This document shows positions 5,976-9,332 of a stretch of 9,332 nucleotides of DNA, piece by piece. Numbering within the stretch: the stretch's first letter is position 1; each line of letters starts with the position of its first letter. The translations under genes and the position numbers were made by a program. Origin of the DNA: JAWXBG01 sp044375415 (lineage in GTDB: Bacteria; Bacteroidota; Bacteroidia; Flavobacteriales_D; Sanyastnellaceae); NCBI GenBank assembly GCA_044375415.1, contig JBILMS010000093.1:1-9332 (forward strand), in the 5' to 3' direction. Under the pieces are notes generated by a model that saw nothing but the letters and a program-made list of their open reading frames with translations, had not been told where the DNA came from and made no database searches.

Positions 5976-6446
5976 CTAATCTAGTGATTCGATGTACTTG
6001 AGCAAAGAGTCATTTGTAGGAATTTGGATTCCTTTAACACCGGCTTTGGCAGCACATTCAACATCGCGGTCTCGATCTCCTATCATTAAACTTTTTGAAA
6101 CATCTGCTTTATACCGATGAATAGCTCTCTCCATGAGCAAAGACTCCGGTTTGCGAGTCAGCGAATTGCCGTAATCCGGATGATGTGGCGAATAAAAAAC
6201 ACCATCAATTTCGGGTACTTCATCTCGGAGGTAAGAATGGATTCGATGTACTTCTTCGTGGGTGTAAAAACCTTTCGCTATACCACCTTGATTGGTGATA
6301 ATAACTACTTTGTATCCCTTATCTGCTGCGAGTTTGATAGCTTTTGGCACATCGGGTAAAATCACAAATTCTTCGAGTGACGTGGTATAATCTCCGGGAT
6401 CGTGGTTGATCACACCATCGCGATCAAGGAAGAGAACTTTATTCAT
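5976..6446 (-). CDS. HAD-IIIA phosphatase, GmhB-like, zinc cysteines missing
   Basis: It resembles D-glycero-D-manno-heptose-1,7-bisphosphate 7-phosphatase and histidinol-phosphatase-type HAD enzymes; the former act in LPS heptose synthesis. The catalytic motifs are intact: FLDRDGVIN (6-14, nucleophile D8 and acid D10), TNQGG (51-55), RKP (98-100, K99) and MIGDRDRDVE (121-130). At 156 residues it is slightly short for GmhB. The family normally has a zinc loop of the form C-P-H-H-P...C-x-C-R-K-P. Here it reads SPHHPDYGNSLTRKP (86-100): all three cysteines are Ser, Ser and Thr, while the histidine is kept. The fold probably no longer binds zinc and its substrate may differ. Its ATG directly follows the DoxX stop (TAAATG), suggesting coupled translation. 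Confidence 0.88.
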   Translation of the reverse strand: MNKVLFLDRDGVINHDPGDYTTSLEEFVILPDVPKAIKLAADKGYKVVIITNQGGIAKGFYTHEEVHRIHSYLRDEVPEIDGVFYSPHHPDYGNSLTRKPESLLMERAIHRYKADVSKSLMIGDRDRDVECAAKAGVKGIQIPTNDSLLKYIESLD

Positions 6447-6848
6447 TTACTTTTTAAGAAGGTAGGTTTTGATGAGGTAGTCGGCAGAAAATTTCCCAGC
6501 ACCGAATACCATCAGCAAGAGGTAAACAACGGCATACATAAGCGAACCTTCTTTATCGTCCCATGGATCCGGCCAATGGTGCACTAATCCGGCGACCAAC
6601 ATGGTGAATAGGAGGGTGGCCGAGGAGATTCGGGAGAAGAGGCCTATCAAAAGTAGGATAGAGGCAAAAAATTCCGTTCCGGCGGTACAAATAAGGGATG
6701 CTTTCGCACCTATACCAAGTGGATCCGGAAAATCGAAGTTGCCTTCAAGCACACGATTCAATTTGCTCCAACCATGTGGAATCATGAATGCGCTTGTGAG
6801 TACCCTTGCGATAAGAAGACTTATATTTTGTAATAATGCGTTGTTCAT
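6447..6848 (-). CDS. DoxX family small membrane protein
   Basis: The 133-residue protein has four hydrophobic segments (about 8-24, 48-70, 73-90 and 103-120), the normal size and topology of DoxX proteins. Family features include IPHGWSKL (23-30) after the first helix, a conserved Glu in the second (E59) and VHHWPDPW (89-96) before the last. It is probably in the inner membrane. The family is linked to redox or quinone functions in other bacteria, but no reaction is established for this one. It is the first gene of the minus-strand operon with the GmhB-like phosphatase and the aminotransferase. It is unrelated in length to the DoxX/MauE fusion at 2466-3839, although both share the four-helix bundle. 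Confidence 0.9.
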   Translation of the reverse strand: MNNALLQNISLLIARVLTSAFMIPHGWSKLNRVLEGNFDFPDPLGIGAKASLICTAGTEFFASILLLIGLFSRISSATLLFTMLVAGLVHHWPDPWDDKEGSLMYAVVYLLLMVFGAGKFSADYLIKTYLLKK

Positions 6849-6864
6849 GTCAAGTGAATTTATG

Positions 6865-6898
6865 CGAAGGTAGCGATTCGGTGGGCACTAAAAGACAA
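6865..6898 (-). promoter_or_regulatory. Possible Bacteroidota-type promoter for the DoxX operon
   Basis: On the minus strand, TTG (6898-6896) is followed after 23 bases by TACCTTCG (6872-6865), one mismatch from the Bacteroidota -7 consensus TAnnTTTG. The ATG at 6848 lies 16 bases further on. The spacer is at the long end of what is accepted for this promoter class, so this is a weak call based on position and partial match. Confidence 0.25.
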
Positions 6899-6929
6899 GG
6901 GGTTATTGATGTCCCCAAATTCAAGAAAA

Positions 6930-8480
6930 TTACTTGATAATAACTTTTTCAGATTGGATTAGGCGGCCATTTTCCTCACAAGACAGAACATAAGTCCCCG
7001 GAGCAAAGTCCTCCACATTCAACATGTAGGTAGTTTTTCCTTGACCGGGAACAAAAGAATCCAAGCGTTTTCCATTCAAATCATAAATGTATAAGTTGGC
7101 GTCAGGAATGCCTTCGAAAAAATACAAGTTTAGATGTTGGCTTGCTGGATTTGGGCCGAAGATAAAATATTTTCTATTATCACTATCTGTTGCATCAATG
7201 CCTACAACACAATCTTCATCACACCCCGGAACAAGGCAACCACAAGCATCTACTTTTACGAGCCAGCCCTTCTGAGTTACTATACCATTGGTTTCTGCAT
7301 CCTCATCAATTGCATCGCCACAAAAGATATAACCCCCATCACTCGTAGCTTTTAGGTCGTACACGCGATGTTTGTCCTGAGTGCTTTCAACAAAGTGATA
7401 AAAACGCTCCCATTCCAAAACGCCATCCTGACTTACTTTGATAAGCCATGCATTCCAATTGTAGTCACCATTAACCTCGGGATCTAATGGGTTTTCTTCA
7501 TACTGCCAAGCGGCGGCGAGGTAGCCGCCGTCAATGGATTTCACGATGTGATAACAATACTGATGAGCGTTTCCCATCTCAGATCCTGTGAGATATTGAT
7601 ACCAAAGGATGTTGCCATCGAAATCGGTTTTAATTATAGCCGGTAATCTGTACTGAGTGGCATCTTGAGAATGTTCACATGCAACAACAATTCCATCTGG
7701 CTCCAAAACTATTTCCCTGGGGTTGCCAACAGATTCAAAATTTTCGTTAACATTGAAAGTCCAATCACTTAACTCACTACCCGCACCATCCAACTGTATG
7801 AAAGTTTGAGAAGATTGATTATTTAAGCTTCCTCCGGCAATTATCACCCCATCATCCAGAGCTTCAATATCAAAACAATACTCTGATCCCTCTTCATTCA
7901 CCAAATAACTCCAGAGGGAATCCCCCTGGGCGTTAAGTTTCATAATGAGAAAATCGCTCGATGTTTCGCCCGGTAAAAATACTTGGCATGAAACATAAAT
8001 ATTCTGCTGAGAATCCACATCGATAGATGTTGGGCGTATCCAATCGGATTCCTGGCTTATGCCCAAATATGGTGAAGTATAATTGCGAGTGAAAAGTGTA
8101 TCACAATTCCCATCGACCCAAAAAAGACTAGTCATTTCGAAAACTTCATGATGGTATGTCGCTCCATGAACAGATACACTATCGTTAAGCATATCGCTTA
8201 CGTCCCATGAGAAGTGCCAATAACCATTCGGGGCATCGTAATCTTCAAACAATTCCTCATTTCCATTCAAAGAGTGACGGGATACAAAACTTTTATGGAG
8301 CCCCGATGTGTCAGAATACCACCCCGCTGTGTAAAAAAAATCATTCCCCTCCCACACGCGAGTGGTGAGCATATTCTCTCCATGGGTAAAAGTGAAATTA
8401 AAAGTGCTCTGACACCAGAAAACGGGGATGCAAAATGCAACCAAAGCAACAACGATATTCCACCGAAGAAAAAGAGTCAT
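6930..8480 (-). CDS. Exported protein with T9SS type A sorting domain and propeller-like repeats
   Basis: The start is taken as the ATG at 8480, not the one at 8525. It falls four bases after the upstream stop and gives a clean signal peptide, MTLFLRWNIVVALVAFCIP, followed by FWCQS. The 516-residue protein has repeated strand-rich units with a common pattern: FLIMKLNAQGDSLWSY, AIIKTDFDGNILWYQYL, WLIKVSQDGVLEWERFY and GWLVKVDACGCLVPGC. These look like beta-propeller blades. The DACGCLVPGCDEDC cluster then leads to the T9SS C-terminal domain: FGPNPASQHLNLYF, IYDLNGKRLDSF, FAPGTYVLS and a final VIIK. It is therefore expected to be secreted or surface-anchored through the type IX system. The ligand and role are not recognisable. 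Confidence 0.88.
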   Translation of the reverse strand: MTLFLRWNIVVALVAFCIPVFWCQSTFNFTFTHGENMLTTRVWEGNDFFYTAGWYSDTSGLHKSFVSRHSLNGNEELFEDYDAPNGYWHFSWDVSDMLNDSVSVHGATYHHEVFEMTSLFWVDGNCDTLFTRNYTSPYLGISQESDWIRPTSIDVDSQQNIYVSCQVFLPGETSSDFLIMKLNAQGDSLWSYLVNEEGSEYCFDIEALDDGVIIAGGSLNNQSSQTFIQLDGAGSELSDWTFNVNENFESVGNPREIVLEPDGIVVACEHSQDATQYRLPAIIKTDFDGNILWYQYLTGSEMGNAHQYCYHIVKSIDGGYLAAAWQYEENPLDPEVNGDYNWNAWLIKVSQDGVLEWERFYHFVESTQDKHRVYDLKATSDGGYIFCGDAIDEDAETNGIVTQKGWLVKVDACGCLVPGCDEDCVVGIDATDSDNRKYFIFGPNPASQHLNLYFFEGIPDANLYIYDLNGKRLDSFVPGQGKTTYMLNVEDFAPGTYVLSCEENGRLIQSEKVIIK

Positions 8481-8484
8481 AAAG

Positions 8485-9228
8485 TTAATGTTGCACAGTA
8501 AATTTGCCGGAACCAAGAACGACATTTGAAACTGTCATTTCGTAGAAATACATTCCGTTGGTGAATGTTAAGACGTCTACCATGAACAAATTCGTATTAT
8601 CAATGCATTCAGATTCTGAAACAATTCTCCCAGTAACATCGGATATCCTCAGAATTATGGTGTCTGGTGACTTAAATTCCTCGTTTAATACAAAAATAAC
8701 AGAAACTGATGCAGGGTTTGGGAAGACTTTAATAATTGGAATCGAATTAGAACGGGTTTGAATATGACGAGGATCCCACTGCTGGCTGAACGCCGGTGGT
8801 AATTGAAAGATTTCGTTATGGAACTCATTGAGTACTTGCATAGCGGCTCTGCCTGTCCAGGTTCTGTATTGATCCACCATATTGTAAAGATTATTGAGTT
8901 CTGTGGAAGTTACATCAGTCCATGATCGATTCGAAGTGATAATTGTACTTCTTATGACCATCCAATCTGCGAACAAAGCGGTCTCTTGAGCTAAATCCTC
9001 AGGCAAGTAGTAGTTTAAAAGGACCTGATCAAAATGATACTCGGCACTTACAATATCCCCAATATCCATGAACTGATCAATTTTTTCAAATTCACTTTCC
9101 AAAATTTTCATGTCGCTTACTACTGCCTCCATATCGCTCTCAGTGTAATCGTCGAGGTAAGACATAGACCACAGAGCTCGGTTCATATTTTTCATGTACA
9201 AAGTCTGTAACCCCACGGCAAAGTACAT
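8485..9228 (-). CDS. C-terminal remnant of a T9SS-exported protein, 5' end lost at an IS junction
   Basis: The open frame gives 247 residues, but there is no signal peptide, which a T9SS cargo needs. Residues 160-247 are a sorting domain: IKVFPNPASVSVIF, ISDVTGRIVSE, NGMYFYEM and a closing GKFTVQH. Residues about 25-145 are rich in charged helices with acidic segments and no recognised domain. The ATG at 9228 is preceded in frame by TGA six bases upstream. The first eight residues (MYFAVGLQ) are encoded by DNA that looks like the end of an IS66-type element (from 9207 rightward), so native coding probably begins at codon 9, at or just inside 9206. The rest of the gene should lie beyond the element, outside the window. 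Its stop is four bases before the next T9SS gene, so the pair was probably one transcript. Confidence 0.75.
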   Translation of the reverse strand: MYFAVGLQTLYMKNMNRALWSMSYLDDYTESDMEAVVSDMKILESEFEKIDQFMDIGDIVSAEYHFDQVLLNYYLPEDLAQETALFADWMVIRSTIITSNRSWTDVTSTELNNLYNMVDQYRTWTGRAAMQVLNEFHNEIFQLPPAFSQQWDPRHIQTRSNSIPIIKVFPNPASVSVIFVLNEEFKSPDTIILRISDVTGRIVSESECIDNTNLFMVDVLTFTNGMYFYEMTVSNVVLGSGKFTVQH

Positions 9229-9332
9229 CTTTTTTCATTCATGGCCATGTGCTTCTTTTGGCGCATGAAAACAAAACATAATTGGGCAGAGATTTTGGAG
9301 ACATGGAAGTCTTCGGGAAAAAGCAAACAACA
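9207..9332 (+). mobile_element. IS66-family insertion sequence, left end (continues beyond window)
   Basis: The sequence from 9207 starts GTAACCCCACGGCAAAGTAC; IS66-family ends characteristically begin with GTAA. A T-run follows, and then a plus-strand frame that reads like the first codons of TnpA. The order (end, about 60 bases, tnpA reading inward) matches IS66 elements. The family makes 8-base target duplications, so CAAAGTCT (9199-9206) is the candidate to look for at the far end. The right end is outside the window, so completeness cannot be judged. Confidence 0.55.
9265..9332 (+). CDS. IS66 TnpA-like protein, N-terminal fragment (runs off window)
   Basis: From the ATG at 9265 the 22 visible codons read MKTKHNWAEILETWKSSG followed by KSKQ. 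Small IS66 accessory proteins TnpA begin like this: a basic start, a Trp, an amphipathic helix with E-x-W, then S-G-x-S-x-x, leading into a helix-turn-helix where the next residues would be FC or similar. An in-frame ATG at 9241 adds MAMCFFWR and is less family-like. TnpA acts with TnpB and the TnpC transposase in this family; those genes would follow off the window. The assignment rests on a short stretch. Confidence 0.55.
   Translation, partial: MKTKHNWAEILETWKSSGKSKQ

Noticed and set aside
6902..6920. GGGG...CCCC hairpin after the T9SS gene as a terminator
   Set aside because: The stem is only four base pairs with a ten-base loop and no T-run follows it, so it is not supportable as a terminator.
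8214..8501. Plus-strand frame of 95 residues inside the T9SS gene
   Set aside because: It is antisense to a well-supported gene, has no recognisable motif and lacks start context; it is a shadow frame.
8481..8525. Start of the second T9SS gene at 8525
   Set aside because: It would overlap the upstream gene by 41 bases and place 15 residues in front of an otherwise standard signal peptide; the ATG at 8480 gives both a correct signal peptide and a normal operon gap.

Overview
The window looks like a piece of a Bacteroidota chromosome, probably from a flavobacterial or related marine/freshwater lineage. Two proteins carry type IX secretion (T9SS, Por) C-terminal sorting domains. There is a divergent folP / DUF1599 / DoxX-MauE block of a kind I associate with Bacteroidota. 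Base composition is moderately AT-rich, and the starts lack strong Shine-Dalgarno sequences. I see no complete novel defence or metabolic system. Most of the window is ordinary core genome with repeat-rich and mobile-element edges.

Layout. Bases 1-716 have no convincing gene. They hold simple AT-rich repeats (a TTTCCAT-rich block ending in GGATCGCGCTCATC, present twice; a 12-base tandem repeat; an ATTCATA repeat), a cluster of GTTC/GAAC inverted repeats, a hairpin, and a start-less open frame that may be a gene relic. A 52-residue probable lipoprotein (717-875) follows, with a textbook terminator behind it. folP (dihydropteroate synthase) lies on the minus strand at 935-1768. Divergent from it, three plus-strand genes run 1870-5107: a DUF1599 protein with two tandem copies of its domain, a DoxX/MauE-type membrane protein with a thioredoxin-like tail, and a DppB/OppB-type ABC permease that starts with GTG two bases after its neighbour.

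The plus-strand run meets a minus-strand operon nearly end to end, with nine bases between the stop codons. That operon, transcribed from 6848 down to 5117, encodes a small DoxX protein, a GmhB-like HAD phosphatase that has lost the family's zinc cysteines, and a class IV aminotransferase resembling aminodeoxychorismate lyase (PabC). If the last assignment is right, the window holds two steps of folate synthesis (PabC-type and FolP) in separate transcription units.

The right end (6930-9228, minus strand) carries two tandem T9SS-exported proteins. The upstream one has no signal peptide and stops being gene-like at about 9206, where a GTAA-starting end and the first codons of an IS66-type TnpA begin and read out of the window. 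The simplest reading is that an IS66-family element inserted into this T9SS gene and cut off its N-terminal part. This is the best-supported unusual event here.
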